64,000 nucleotides of DNA. Origin: Candidatus Epulonipiscium sp. GTDB lineage: Bacteria > Bacillota > Clostridia > Lachnospirales > Defluviitaleaceae. Of the stretch, positions 27,041-35,826 are shown piece after piece (position 1 is the first letter of the stretch; each line of letters starts with the position of its first letter). The translations under genes and the position numbers were made by a program. The DNA is taken from assembly GCA_012519205.1 (NCBI GenBank), contig JAAYQR010000025.1, forward strand, positions 1-64,000. Reading direction: 5' to 3'. The notes below the pieces were generated by a model. The model ran no database searches and was not told where the DNA came from. It saw only the letters and a program-made list of their open reading frames with translations.

Positions 27041-27925
27041 TTATCTCTCCCTGTTAAATATGGTAGTAACAAATACATCCTTTGCCTTGTTATGAAGCTT
27101 AAGCTCCTTACTAACTGCCTGGGCCTGTTTTTTTTCCTCAAAAATCCCATATACTGATGGGCCACTGCCACTCATTAATGCGCCTAGTGCCCCATATTCT
27201 ACCATGGTCTGTTTAATCCTATCAATAGCTGGATATTCCTTTATGGTTACGCTTTCTAATACATTCCCAAGATTTTTAGCAATAAGATTTAAATCCCCTT
27301 TTTCGATGCCCTCAATAACCTTTTTTGTATCAGGCCTTAAAGATAGTTCATTTAATTTAAGGTTTTTATAAATATATGCCGTAGATACATTAATAGATGG
27401 TTTAGCAATAACTAAATAACAAAAAGGCATGGGGGGTAATTTTGTGAGTTTCTCCCCTATACCTCGGGCTAGGGCTGTTCCCCTTAAAATGCAATAGGGT
27501 ATATCTGCCCCTAATCTAACACCTAAGCCCATTAATTCTTTCTTTGGGATATTTAAATTAAACAATGCATTGAGTCCCACAAAAACCGCAGCTGCATCGG
27601 AGCTTCCTCCTGCAAGACCCGCCGCTACAGGTATTCTCTTTTGAAGTTCTATTAATATTCCATCCTTAATACTATAAGTTTCAGTCATTAGTTGGGCAGC
27701 TTTATATGCAAGATTTTTCCCATCCTCAGGGAGCCATTTTAAATTCGTTTTTAGCTTAATCCCCGGAGCCCTCATTTTTCTAATGGTAATATGGTCATAT
27801 AGGTTAATACTTTGCATAATCATTTCTACATCATGATATCCATCGGGTCTTTTGCCTAATACATCAAGGGTCAAATTAATCTTTGCCCTAGCTTTAAGTT
27901 CTATTTGGTGCATGGTACTCATCAT
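27041..27925 (-). CDS. ispE: 4-diphosphocytidyl-2-C-methyl-D-erythritol kinase
   Basis: IspE phosphorylates CDP-methylerythritol in the MEP isoprenoid pathway. It is a GHMP kinase, with the N-terminus KARAKINLTLDVLGKRPDGY, the ATP-binding loop IPVAAGLAGGSSDAAA (about 95-110) and the C-terminal MSGSGPSVYGIF. The 294 residues are normal, and the exact start among three nearby ATGs is uncertain. As in Bacillus, it lies downstream of yabG and veg, and it is coupled to the GntR gene. Confidence 0.95.
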   Translation of the reverse strand: MMSTMHQIELKARAKINLTLDVLGKRPDGYHDVEMIMQSINLYDHITIRKMRAPGIKLKTNLKWLPEDGKNLAYKAAQLMTETYSIKDGILIELQKRIPVAAGLAGGSSDAAAVFVGLNALFNLNIPKKELMGLGVRLGADIPYCILRGTALARGIGEKLTKLPPMPFCYLVIAKPSINVSTAYIYKNLKLNELSLRPDTKKVIEGIEKGDLNLIAKNLGNVLESVTIKEYPAIDRIKQTMVEYGALGALMSGSGPSVYGIFEEKKQAQAVSKELKLHNKAKDVFVTTIFNRER

Positions 27926-28020
27926 ATCATTCCAGTCCTAAGTGGTATACTTAATATTATATACATTATTGCAAATAGAAGTCAATAACAGGTAGGAATG
28001 TACTTATAATATTATATTAA

Positions 28021-28048
28021 AAATAAAAGGCCTGCATGAGCAAGCCTT
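28021..28048 (-). terminator. Terminator of the SPOCS/LysM gene
   Basis: A 9-bp stem (28027-28035 with 28040-28048, one G-U pair on the minus strand) is followed by TTTTATTTTTAATA. The stop codon overlaps the stem. Confidence 0.7.
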
Positions 28049-29621
28049 AAATTGCCGATAGTTTTTTAATTATTAGCAATTTCTGTCCCTTATAGATTTT
28101 TTCGGGGTCTTCAATATCATTAATGGCTGTTAGTTCTTCTATAGTTGTATTATATCTTTTTGCTATTTTCCATAAGGTATCCCCATCCTGTACCATATAT
28201 ATTATCAGGCTCGGCATATTCATAAGTACATCGGGGTCTATTTCTGTTTCCGCCATATCAATTATAATATCTATTTCTTGTTCATCCATAATTTCTGCAT
28301 CTACTTGGAACATCATTTTAACCCCAATATCTCTTTCTGATTTAAAAGTATGCATAATATCATCTACATCGACCCTTATATCTACCTTTTTATCGATTGA
28401 TGCCCCCTCTATATCCATGGTCTGTTTAAAGGGCATCATTGTTTCATAAAGATAAATCGGATTTTCCCTCTCTCCAGTTAAATATATTAATTTTATTTCC
28501 GCTATACCCTCTAAACCTATCTTATCATCCATAAGGCGAATATCTTCTATCTTAGGTTTAGCATAAATATTATAGATTTCGGCAATATTGGGGGCATCGG
28601 AATCTAGGGTCAGGGATTCTTCTAATACGATACTTTCTCTATCTTTGTTTATTAATCTTTGATAGGGAAGTTTTTGTTTGTTTATTTTTATTTCTTTCCC
28701 CGGGCAATATGCATCATCTATAACCTCTATCTTTTCCGCAGAAATTAATCTAATACTAATTAATATAACCAATTCCACTTCCAGTATTCTTTCTTCCCCA
28801 TCTAAATCAGGTCTAATTTGAATATATTGATTTAATACTTTAATATCAGTGTTGCAATGCATACCTTCACTAGCCCCTGGACATTCTATGGTTCCATTGT
28901 AAGGAATTTTATGATCTATGCATTCTATTTCATTTTCGCCCATAACCCCTGCATACAAGGTTCTTATATTCACATCACCTTTTATGGTAACTGAATCCTC
29001 TCCTACCTTAGCTTCCTTATTAGAAAGACAAATATCACTTTTTAAAACTTCTTGTATATTAGGTTTTCCTGAAGGTACAGCCAGCTCGTCTTTTATAACC
29101 ATTTTATCTTGATTTAATCCTGCCGTATTATAAAAAGTGAGAGTTTGCTTTTGAATTTGAACCGGATTCTTACTATTAGCTCCAATGATTATCTCATTTT
29201 TCTTTCTTTCAGTTACATTGGCATTCATAGAAACTAAAGCCTTCACGCTAATTTTTCTGCTATTTATCCAAGTATAATCCAAGTGTTCCAAATCATACTC
29301 CATAGTATAATTCATTTCTTTCTTAATTCCATCCATATTAATAAAGTTATCCAGGGGCAGACTCCCCGTCATATTATGTACCACCCTTTCAGAACCTTCT
29401 GCAGCGTATAGTACATAAACCCTAATCTGTCCTTTATAATTAATCCTATCTGCTAAAATGTCAACCTGTTCTAATTCCACCTTGCCATTCATTTGTAAAA
29501 CCCTTACCATATCGGGTTTTATATCTGGTACAATAATATCTCCTTCTACAATATCCTGAACTGTTTCTTTACGAATGGGCCGGTCAAATTCTATTGTTTC
29601 CTTTATAAGTTCTAATGACAT
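28047..29621 (-). CDS. SPOCS (DUF3794) and LysM domain spore coat protein
   Basis: This 524-residue protein has three SPOCS/DUF3794 beta-rich repeats (roughly 35-135, 180-290 and 335-440) and a C-terminal LysM domain (about 475-520, VQDGDTLWKIAKRYNTTIEE). SPOCS domains occur in SpoVID-type coat morphogenetic proteins, and LysM binds cortex or wall glycan, so a role in coat or cortex assembly in the mother cell is likely. It fills the place next to veg where Bacillus has sspF. A candidate sigma-E promoter precedes it. The start follows AAGGAGG. Confidence 0.88.
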   Translation of the reverse strand: MSLELIKETIEFDRPIRKETVQDIVEGDIIVPDIKPDMVRVLQMNGKVELEQVDILADRINYKGQIRVYVLYAAEGSERVVHNMTGSLPLDNFINMDGIKKEMNYTMEYDLEHLDYTWINSRKISVKALVSMNANVTERKKNEIIIGANSKNPVQIQKQTLTFYNTAGLNQDKMVIKDELAVPSGKPNIQEVLKSDICLSNKEAKVGEDSVTIKGDVNIRTLYAGVMGENEIECIDHKIPYNGTIECPGASEGMHCNTDIKVLNQYIQIRPDLDGEERILEVELVILISIRLISAEKIEVIDDAYCPGKEIKINKQKLPYQRLINKDRESIVLEESLTLDSDAPNIAEIYNIYAKPKIEDIRLMDDKIGLEGIAEIKLIYLTGERENPIYLYETMMPFKQTMDIEGASIDKKVDIRVDVDDIMHTFKSERDIGVKMMFQVDAEIMDEQEIDIIIDMAETEIDPDVLMNMPSLIIYMVQDGDTLWKIAKRYNTTIEELTAINDIEDPEKIYKGQKLLIIKKLSAI

Positions 29622-29655
29622 AAATTTCCCTCCTTAAGGACCTTTGTCTATATAA

Positions 29656-29684
29656 AATGTATGACTTATCCTAAGGAATTTATG
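29656..29684 (-). promoter_or_regulatory. Candidate sigma-E promoter of the SPOCS/LysM gene
   Basis: CATAAAT (29684-29678) and CATACATT (29663-29656) are 14 bp apart, close to the sigma-E elements KMATATT and CATACAMT. This agrees with mother-cell expression of a coat gene. Confidence 0.45.
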
Positions 29685-29702
29685 ACTACGATTTTATATT
29701 TT

Positions 29703-29740
29703 TACAAAAAAATAAAAGCATACAGAATTTGCACACTTTT
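29703..29740 (-). terminator. Terminator of veg
   Basis: On the minus strand AAAAGTGTGCA pairs with TGTATGCTTTT (11 bp, three G-U pairs; plus coordinates 29714-29724 and 29730-29740). It is followed by TATTTTTTTG. Confidence 0.65.
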
Positions 29741-29795
29741 ATCAATCAAAATTTGCTATCTTTAGTCAAAATCCAGCTTTTAAAAAAGAACAAAA

Positions 29796-30071
29796 TCATA
29801 TAAATTGACTTTGCTCTTTTTCTACTTCATTATAAAAAGAAAGCTCTACTGTTTGAGTTAGGATATCGGTATAACTGTAGGAAATTCTTCTAAAGCTGTT
29901 TTCAAAAGCATTTTTAACCCTAACTACGAAAACGCTTGAGTAAGCATCCTCTAGTACTCCTTCATTGATGACGGTTTTGCGCCTACCCTTATTGGTTTTA
30001 AGCTTTACCTTTTCACCTACACATTCTTCGATATCTCTCCGAATCTGGGAAAGATCTTGCCTTAGCATCAT
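29796..30071 (-). CDS. veg: Veg family protein
   Basis: This 91-residue protein of the Veg family starts LSQIRRDIEECVGEKVKLK and has the basic stretch TNKGRRKTVINEGVLEDAY. Veg is highly expressed in Bacillus and has been linked to biofilm matrix gene control, but its biochemistry is unclear. Two strong tandem sigma-A promoters lie upstream, as for Bacillus veg. It is downstream of yabG on the same strand. A GAGGTGAT ribosome site precedes two adjacent ATGs. Confidence 0.93.
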   Translation of the reverse strand: MMLRQDLSQIRRDIEECVGEKVKLKTNKGRRKTVINEGVLEDAYSSVFVVRVKNAFENSFRRISYSYTDILTQTVELSFYNEVEKEQSQFI

Positions 30072-30102
30072 TCACATCACCTCATCCTATGTCACTTTAT
30101 AG

Positions 30103-30131
30103 AGTATATCATACCCTCTTAATAATGTCAA
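30103..30131 (-). promoter_or_regulatory. veg promoter P2 (sigma-A)
   Basis: TTGACA (30131-30126), a 17-bp spacer and TATACT (30108-30103), with TG one base before the -10 box. It is the promoter nearer the gene. Confidence 0.8.
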
Positions 30132-30141
30132 TAAATTTTTG

Positions 30142-30171
30142 ATTATATCAAAATCGGCAATAGTATGTCAA
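30142..30171 (-). promoter_or_regulatory. veg promoter P1 (sigma-A)
   Basis: TTGACA (30171-30166), an 18-bp spacer and TATAAT (30147-30142). It lies directly upstream of P2, giving a tandem pair. Confidence 0.8.
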
Positions 30172-30212
30172 TAGAAATACGTAAAAATGTTAAACTAAAA
30201 ATCTTCAAAAAA

Positions 30213-31040
30213 CTACAAAATACTTGGTGCACCTTCCCTATATTTTCCTCTTGTTTGAAAACCTCCTATTCCTTTTAGCCCCGTAATGGTATTTTCTATA
30301 ATTTCTTCTATCGCAAGAATCTTTGCCATGGAAGCATATGCTATCTTTTCACATATAAAAACCGGATCTAAAGCATGTATCATCACTCTTTCCGGAGAAC
30401 TGGCAAAATTAGCCCCTGCCTCTATTAAAGCTTCATAATTTGATTGACAGGCTCCAGCAAATACTACCAGTTCATCCATATTGGGCTCATATTCTCTTGC
30501 TCTTTTTACTGTCTCAACAAAATGCTTTGAATTCCTATAATTATTTATATTTTTATAATCACTAGTCCCCTTTACTATAGAATCATGCCCGGTTATTACC
30601 AATATATCCGGTCTATATTCTCTTAGCATAGATGAAATTTCTAAGGGATGATCCTTTTCTTCTATGTCTTTACCCACGACATCAATTCCCAGTCCTTCGT
30701 AAAACTTTAAGCAGACTTTTAAATATGATGGGTCTCCATCTACATGCAGAACCTTCCCCGGCCTTTTTAAAATTGATTCTCCCGAAGCCCTTCTTTGATT
30801 TTCTTCTGATAATCTTTTTTTTAATATGCCTCTCATGGTCTTTTCTGCTTTAATTAAAGTGATATCATCTAGGGGATTGCTATAATAGACTTTTTGCAAA
30901 TCTTGCCACGGGGCATCTGCCAAAATCCTATAATTAAGCCCTGATAATTTCACTATTCCATAGGGTGTTACTTCAGTTATTCGAAAATATAAGTCCCCGC
31001 CATAAGACCTCCTAACTACGATATCTCCAACCTTTAGCAT
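30213..31040 (-). CDS. yabG: Sporulation-specific protease YabG
   Basis: YabG is a mother-cell cysteine protease that trims coat proteins late in sporulation and, in clostridia, processes germination proteins. The 275 residues begin LKVGDIVVRRSYGGDLYFRI and contain the family blocks KVLHVDGDPSYLKVCLKFYE, LVITGHDS (conserved His) and VVFAGACQSNYEAL (conserved Cys). Length and motifs are standard. It is followed by veg, as in Bacillus. The start has AAAGGAGG. Confidence 0.93.
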   Translation of the reverse strand: MLKVGDIVVRRSYGGDLYFRITEVTPYGIVKLSGLNYRILADAPWQDLQKVYYSNPLDDITLIKAEKTMRGILKKRLSEENQRRASGESILKRPGKVLHVDGDPSYLKVCLKFYEGLGIDVVGKDIEEKDHPLEISSMLREYRPDILVITGHDSIVKGTSDYKNINNYRNSKHFVETVKRAREYEPNMDELVVFAGACQSNYEALIEAGANFASSPERVMIHALDPVFICEKIAYASMAKILAIEEIIENTITGLKGIGGFQTRGKYREGAPSIL

Positions 31041-31174
31041 ATGGATCCTCCTTTCAAAGGCTATAATCCATATTATGTAAAAGTTGGCTTGCTGTGCATA
31101 AAAATAAAGTGTAAATGTCTTACCCTTTATTCTTGTTGGAATATCGCATTTTATAAAAAAACAATCCCCTTGAC

Positions 31175-32314
31175 TTATTTCTTATATGCAAACTTTAACC
31201 ATATTGGGGTAATTAATGTGGTTAGTATAACCATAATTATTACAGGGGCAAAAAAGGCCTCTGGCATCAATCCGACTGCGGCTCCTTTATTGGCAACGAT
31301 AAGGGCAACCTCCCCCCTTGAAATCATACCTACCCCTATTCTGTAAGATTCTTTAGTTGAATATCCACTTATTTTAGCCCCTAGTCCACATCCAAGGACT
31401 TTACTAAATACGGCAACTAATACTAATAAAACCGTAAACATGATAATTGTGTTATTCATTCCCACGATAGAAGTTTTAATACCTATACTAGCGAAAAAAA
31501 TCGGAGATAAAAACAGGTATGAAAGAATCCCTATTCTCCTTTGTATATAGCGAGATTGTAGGGTGTTGCAAAGAATTAACCCTGCAATGTAGGCCCCTGT
31601 TATATCTGCTATCCCAAATTCCTCTGCGACATAGGATAGGATTAAACAAAAGGCAAGTCCAAGTACTGGAATCCTTCTTTTTTTACCCCCTTGCTTACTA
31701 AGCCATTGAAAAAAATAATAGGATATAACCCCTGCCCCTATAGCCAATATAAAAAATGCAACTATTTTAAAGAGTATCATTAAAATACTCGGAGCATCGG
31801 GGCTAGCCGTGCTGGTTATTATGGTTAAAATAATAATTCCTAATATATCGTCTATTACTGCAGCCCCCAAAATCGCTGTTCCTGATTCAGTCCTTAATTT
31901 TCCCATTTCCTGAAGGGTTTCCACAGTAATACTAACCGATGTAGCCGTTAAAATAACCCCAATAAATATATTCTCTAGCCAGTTTTGATTAAAGAGTACA
32001 GAAACCAAAGCTCCCCCTATCAATGGAACTACCACTCCTATAATAGCTATAACCAAAGAGGCCTTCCCACTTTTTCTTAATTCCTTTATATCTGTTTCAA
32101 GACCTGCTGAAAACATAAGGACAATTACTCCTAATTCTGCGACTAGGGAAATAAATTCTGTTTCCCTTAAAAAATTTATTCCTGCGGGTCCTAGTATAAT
32201 TCCTGCTATAAGTGCCCCTAAAACTTGAGGCATACTAAACCTCCTGGTAATTAATCCAAAGACTTTTGTAAAAACTAAGATTATAGCTATATCTAATAAA
32301 AAGGCTGTGGACAT
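31175..32314 (-). CDS. Kef/NapA-type cation:proton antiporter (CPA2), membrane domain only
   Basis: This 379-residue transporter has 11-12 hydrophobic segments. Motifs of the Na+/H+ exchanger (CPA2) family include MPQVLGALIAGIILGPAGIN near the N-terminus, a mid-protein ATSVSITVETL and GAAVIDDILGIIIL, where the paired aspartates bind the ion. MISRGEVALIVA lies near the end. It lacks the C-terminal TrkA-N domain of true Kef channels, so ligand gating is not expected. A likely role is Na+ or K+ versus H+ exchange. It is monocistronic between yabG and pgm. Confidence 0.88.
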   Translation of the reverse strand: MSTAFLLDIAIILVFTKVFGLITRRFSMPQVLGALIAGIILGPAGINFLRETEFISLVAELGVIVLMFSAGLETDIKELRKSGKASLVIAIIGVVVPLIGGALVSVLFNQNWLENIFIGVILTATSVSITVETLQEMGKLRTESGTAILGAAVIDDILGIIILTIITSTASPDAPSILMILFKIVAFFILAIGAGVISYYFFQWLSKQGGKKRRIPVLGLAFCLILSYVAEEFGIADITGAYIAGLILCNTLQSRYIQRRIGILSYLFLSPIFFASIGIKTSIVGMNNTIIMFTVLLVLVAVFSKVLGCGLGAKISGYSTKESYRIGVGMISRGEVALIVANKGAAVGLMPEAFFAPVIIMVILTTLITPIWLKFAYKK

Positions 32315-32364
32315 GGTGTCATCTCCTTATGCAATCTATGATAGAAAATCTACAATACTTTAAT

Positions 32365-32373
32365 ATTATAGCA
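32365..32373 (-). promoter_or_regulatory. Extended -10 promoter candidate for the antiporter
   Basis: TGCTATAAT on the minus strand (32373-32365) is an extended -10 element. No good -35 box is seen upstream. Confidence 0.35.
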
Positions 32374-32429
32374 ATGGGAACAGCTTATTATTCTGGTATG
32401 TCCCTATAATTTAAAAAAATCCTTAAGAA

Positions 32430-32460
32430 ATATAAAAGTGTGCAATCTCTGCACACTTTT
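32430..32460 (-). terminator. Terminator of the phosphoglucomutase gene
   Basis: A perfect 11-bp stem, AAAAGTGTGCA (32434-32444) with TGCACACTTTT (32450-32460) and a five-base loop, lies directly after the stop at 32463. Confidence 0.75.
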
Positions 32461-32462
32461 AA

Positions 32463-34196
32463 TCATATTCCCTCTATTTTTTTCATTACCGAATTAGATA
32501 AATCCATTAGTTTTTTATTGGCATCTTCTTCGCTATTTCCTTTGACTCCAAAATAGAACTTTATCTTTGGCTCTGTCCCCGACGGTCTTGCACAAACCCA
32601 GGCACTATTTTCTAGATTGAAATATAATACATTGGATTTTGGAAGATTTATTTTAGTTTCTTCGTTGGTTACTTTATTTATTACAATTTGTTTTTCATAA
32701 TCTTTTATTTCTAATATTTTCATTCCAGCAAATTCTACAAGAGGACTATTTCTTAGAAATTCAAGAATTGTTTTGATTTTTTCTAGGCCTTCTATGCCTT
32801 TTAAAGTAATAGAGTTTAGGGATTCTTTATAATACCCATATTTTTTATATAAATTTTGTAAGCCTTCATATAAGGTTATGCCCTTATCCTTATAAACTGC
32901 CGCCAATTCACAAGCTAGCATTGAAGCTACTACGGCATCCTTATCCCTAGCATAGGTTCCAGCTAAATATCCATAACTTTCCTCAAAACCAAACAAATAT
33001 TCGTTTTTCCCACTTTCTTCAAAGTATTTTATCTTTTCTCCAATATACTTAAATCCCGTTAATACTTCAAATAAGGAAATATCGTATTCTTTAGCAATAG
33101 CCTCAGCCATCCTTGTTGTCACTATGGTTTTAATAAGAGCTCCGTTCCTTGGAAGGATATCCTTTGCCTTTTTAGCAGATATTATATATTCTGCTAAGAG
33201 GACTCCTGTCATATTTCCCGTCAAAACTATGTATTCTCCCTTTTCGTCCCGAACTAAAACCCCCATCCTATCTGCATCAGGATCAGTGCCTATGATAATA
33301 TCCGCATTGTTTTCTTTTGCTAATTTGATAGCTAGTTTAAAAGCCTCTGGATCCTCAGGATTAGGATATGATACTGTAGAAAAATTAGAATCGGGTTTTT
33401 CCTGTTCTTTAACAATAATTACATTTTCAAAGCCTACTTCTTTTAAAACCCTCCTAACCGGTTTATTTCCCGTTCCGTGGATAGGGGTATAAACAATGGT
33501 AATATCAGAAGCCATCTTTTTAATAATATCCCTGTTAATACTTTGGCCCTTTACTGCCTCGATATAGGCATCGTTAAGTTCTTCTCCTATTACATTAAAA
33601 AGACCTTTTGACTTGGCTTCTATCTCATCTATGGTCTTTACTTGCCTAAAATCGGTTATCTTATTAACCTCTTTGATTATTTCCTCATCTAATGGCGGTG
33701 GCACCTGTCCCCCATCGGACCAATATACCTTGTACCCATTATATTCTGGTGGATTATGACTGGCAGTTATAACAATCCCCGCTACACATCCTAAATATCT
33801 AACAGCAAAAGAAAGTTCTGGGGTTGGGGTTAGTTCTTTAAATATATATGTTTTAATACCACTTCCATTTAAGACTAAGGCAGCTTCTGTTGCAAATTCT
33901 TTTGAATAATGCCTTGAATCATAAGCAATAGCAACGCCTTTTTCTGTATTTTCCAATCCCTTATCTAAAATATAATTTGCAAGACCCTGGGTTGCCTTCC
34001 TAACTGTATATTTATTCATGCGATTTGTTCCTGCCCCTATGATTCCCCTTAGACCCCCTGTACCAAATTCCAAATCTTTATAGAATCTTTCTTTAATTTC
34101 ATTCTCGTCGTTTTTTATTTTTATTAATTCATTTTTGGTTTCCTCATCAAAATAATCATCTTTTAACCAACTCTCATAGCCTTTAACAAAATCCAT
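32463..34196 (-). CDS. Phospho-sugar mutase (phosphoglucomutase)
   Basis: This 577-residue enzyme interconverts glucose-6-phosphate and glucose-1-phosphate (possibly also mannose phosphates). The phosphoserine loop is ITASHNPPEYNGYK (about 140-153), the metal loop is GTDPDADRMG (about 302-311) and the phosphate-binding loop is RPSGTEPKIKFY (about 534-545). Length and motifs match the long Firmicute PgcA group. The product feeds galU at 13 kb. It lies 48 nt after the PEGA gene and probably shares its transcript. The start has AAGGGGTGG. Confidence 0.92.
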   Translation of the reverse strand: MDFVKGYESWLKDDYFDEETKNELIKIKNDENEIKERFYKDLEFGTGGLRGIIGAGTNRMNKYTVRKATQGLANYILDKGLENTEKGVAIAYDSRHYSKEFATEAALVLNGSGIKTYIFKELTPTPELSFAVRYLGCVAGIVITASHNPPEYNGYKVYWSDGGQVPPPLDEEIIKEVNKITDFRQVKTIDEIEAKSKGLFNVIGEELNDAYIEAVKGQSINRDIIKKMASDITIVYTPIHGTGNKPVRRVLKEVGFENVIIVKEQEKPDSNFSTVSYPNPEDPEAFKLAIKLAKENNADIIIGTDPDADRMGVLVRDEKGEYIVLTGNMTGVLLAEYIISAKKAKDILPRNGALIKTIVTTRMAEAIAKEYDISLFEVLTGFKYIGEKIKYFEESGKNEYLFGFEESYGYLAGTYARDKDAVVASMLACELAAVYKDKGITLYEGLQNLYKKYGYYKESLNSITLKGIEGLEKIKTILEFLRNSPLVEFAGMKILEIKDYEKQIVINKVTNEETKINLPKSNVLYFNLENSAWVCARPSGTEPKIKFYFGVKGNSEEDANKKLMDLSNSVMKKIEGI

Positions 34197-34244
34197 TGTC
34201 TTCCACCCCTTTATACATATTTTATTTATATTTATACTACAGTT

Positions 34245-35573
34245 TTACTCTCCCATATTACCATTTTCTAGGGCTGAGCCAGTATCTTTTTTATCCTCTT
34301 GAAGGGTAAATAAGAATTGTTTTTCCTTTTTACCTTCCTCTAGAGAAGCTGGGAAATGAATAGGACTATATCCTTCCTTTACAAGGGAAATCTTATGTTC
34401 TCCAAAGGGTATTTGCCGTTCAACAGGAGATGTACCTATAAAGGTATCGTCTATATATACCTCTGCCCCTGGGGGATTGGTATCAACTACCACTTTAACC
34501 ATCTTAGCCATTTCATTTTCCTCTAATTTTATTTCAATTCTATTGTCTTCTTTTTCCACCTTAAAGTCTCGGCTCCAGTCTTTATAACCCTCTTTTTTTA
34601 CTATCATATGATAATCCCCATATTCTAGCAATATAATTTCGTTAGCAGGGTATTCAACGTCATTAATAAATATCTTATAATCCGTAGTGCCCTTTGCTAT
34701 TACTTGGAGTCTTCCAATTTTCTTTTTCATATCCTTTAGGTCAATTTCCCGAACCTGTCCAGCATCTACTTGAATATTTTTTACGACTGGTTCATAACCC
34801 GTTCTTTTTATTACTACCTTATGGCTCCCCTCTAAAACTTCTATCTTTTTTGCCTCTTTTATACTTATAAATATATTATTATCTATTTCCACCGTTCCAT
34901 CCTCATCGGAAGAGTTTACAGCTATATATCCATGGGAAGTTTCAAGATCGATAAATAATGCTTTGTTTTTATAACCTTTTAGGCTTATTCTATCTATTGC
35001 ACTAATATCTTCTAAAGATATTGGATCATTTTTATACATTGTAATCAATCTGTGGGTATAGGAGTATATTTCATTACCTACTTGTATGGTCTCTGATTCT
35101 AAATCTATTATTACGTCCCTAATCCCCTTCTTTTCCCAAGCCTCGCCGCTGATTCTAAAGTATTTCGGGACCCTACTGCCCTTATCATATTTTGTTTGGA
35201 TTATATCCCCTTTTTTAAATTGCTTTAGGGTCATGGCATTTCCATATAAATCCTTCATTTCTGTTCCACTCTCAATATTAAGGATTAATTGCTCTTCTGT
35301 GTCGATATTTATGATTTCTATTTTATTGCTATCTACCCCAGTTACTACTCCTATTGTTTCCTCCATTTCTCCTGTTTCTTCACCCTTTTGGGGATCTTTA
35401 TCTTCCCTAGAAATACCCTTATCTTCCTTCTTAAACCCATCTTCCTTTCCCATCATGGAATAAAAGATTCCAAACATAATGAATAATATTAACAAGCCTC
35501 CAAGCCCTGTTAAAAGCATAAACTTTATAAAATCTGATTGTGATTTAGCATTATTTTTCTTTTTATTAGCCAC
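34245..35573 (-). CDS. Membrane-anchored PEGA-domain protein
   Basis: The GTG at 35573 follows AGAGGG by six bases, and upstream starts only add non-homologous residues, so the protein is about 442 aa. After a basic start (ANKKKNNAKSQ) there is one membrane helix (about 15-38), a charged linker, a beta-rich middle and a C-terminal run of PEGA-type repeats. These repeats end in phrases such as GSHKVVIKRTGYEPV, GDYHMIVKKEGYKDW and GEHKISLVKEGYSPI. PEGA domains occur in surface or wall-associated proteins, but function is not established. The gene follows a candidate structured RNA with terminator, which may be its leader. Confidence 0.85.
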   Translation of the reverse strand: MANKKKNNAKSQSDFIKFMLLTGLGGLLILFIMFGIFYSMMGKEDGFKKEDKGISREDKDPQKGEETGEMEETIGVVTGVDSNKIEIINIDTEEQLILNIESGTEMKDLYGNAMTLKQFKKGDIIQTKYDKGSRVPKYFRISGEAWEKKGIRDVIIDLESETIQVGNEIYSYTHRLITMYKNDPISLEDISAIDRISLKGYKNKALFIDLETSHGYIAVNSSDEDGTVEIDNNIFISIKEAKKIEVLEGSHKVVIKRTGYEPVVKNIQVDAGQVREIDLKDMKKKIGRLQVIAKGTTDYKIFINDVEYPANEIILLEYGDYHMIVKKEGYKDWSRDFKVEKEDNRIEIKLEENEMAKMVKVVVDTNPPGAEVYIDDTFIGTSPVERQIPFGEHKISLVKEGYSPIHFPASLEEGKKEKQFLFTLQEDKKDTGSALENGNMGE

Positions 35574-35646
35574 TACAATCCCTCTTTTCAACCTATATTT
35601 TTGTGCCGTATAAACTGACAATTGTATTATACACCAATAATAAAAC

Positions 35647-35673
35647 AAAAAAAAGAAACCTTTTCAGGTTCTT
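35647..35673 (-). terminator. Terminator at the end of the candidate RNA
   Basis: The stem AAGAACC/GGTTTCTT (imperfect) with a TGAAAA loop is followed by eight T on the minus strand. It lies 74 nt upstream of the PEGA start codon. Confidence 0.7.
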
Positions 35674-35782
35674 AAAAGGGAACCACACAAAACACTCATC
35701 TGTAAAGGGCTAAAGGGTATTTCAATATCTATGATAAGTTCATAGATTGGAGAGGACGATGATTGTGTTTTGTATGATTTAT
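35647..35782 (-). ncRNA. Candidate structured RNA (or terminator-controlled leader of the PEGA gene)
   Basis: A predicted start near 35782 follows a strong sigma-A promoter. A 9-bp closing stem, ACAAAACAC (35773-35765) with GTGTTTTGT (35695-35687), continues after a 2-nt bulge into TCATC/GATGA (35762-35758 with 35700-35696). Inside is a second stem, CAATCTATGA (35749-35740) with TCATAG and ATTG (35734-35723), separated by a large asymmetric internal loop. A terminator with eight U (35654-35647) ends it. The segment GAACC (35671-35667) can pair with GGTTC upstream (35684-35680) or with GGTTT in the terminator, so the structure could switch. It codes for no obvious peptide and matches no riboswitch I recognise. 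It may be a free sRNA, a 6S-like RNA or a leader. Confidence 0.45.
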
Positions 35783-35787
35783 CAGTA

Positions 35788-35816
35788 ATCATACCAGTAA
35801 ATAACGAATTTTTCAA
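35788..35816 (-). promoter_or_regulatory. Sigma-A promoter of the candidate RNA
   Basis: TTGAAA (35816-35811), exactly 17 bp, then TATGAT (35793-35788); each box is one base from consensus. It lies between the end of the CotS-like gene and the structured region. Confidence 0.65.
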
Positions 35817-35826
35817 CAATAAATTT

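Noticed and set aside
31103-31131. Inverted repeat AATAAAG/CTTTATT as terminator of the antiporter gene
   Set aside because: Only 7 AT-rich pairs with a 15-nt loop; too weak to call.
35647-35782. Assignment of the structured RNA to c-di-GMP, THF, glycine or ZTP riboswitches
   Set aside because: None of the conserved cores I know of these classes can be found on either strand.
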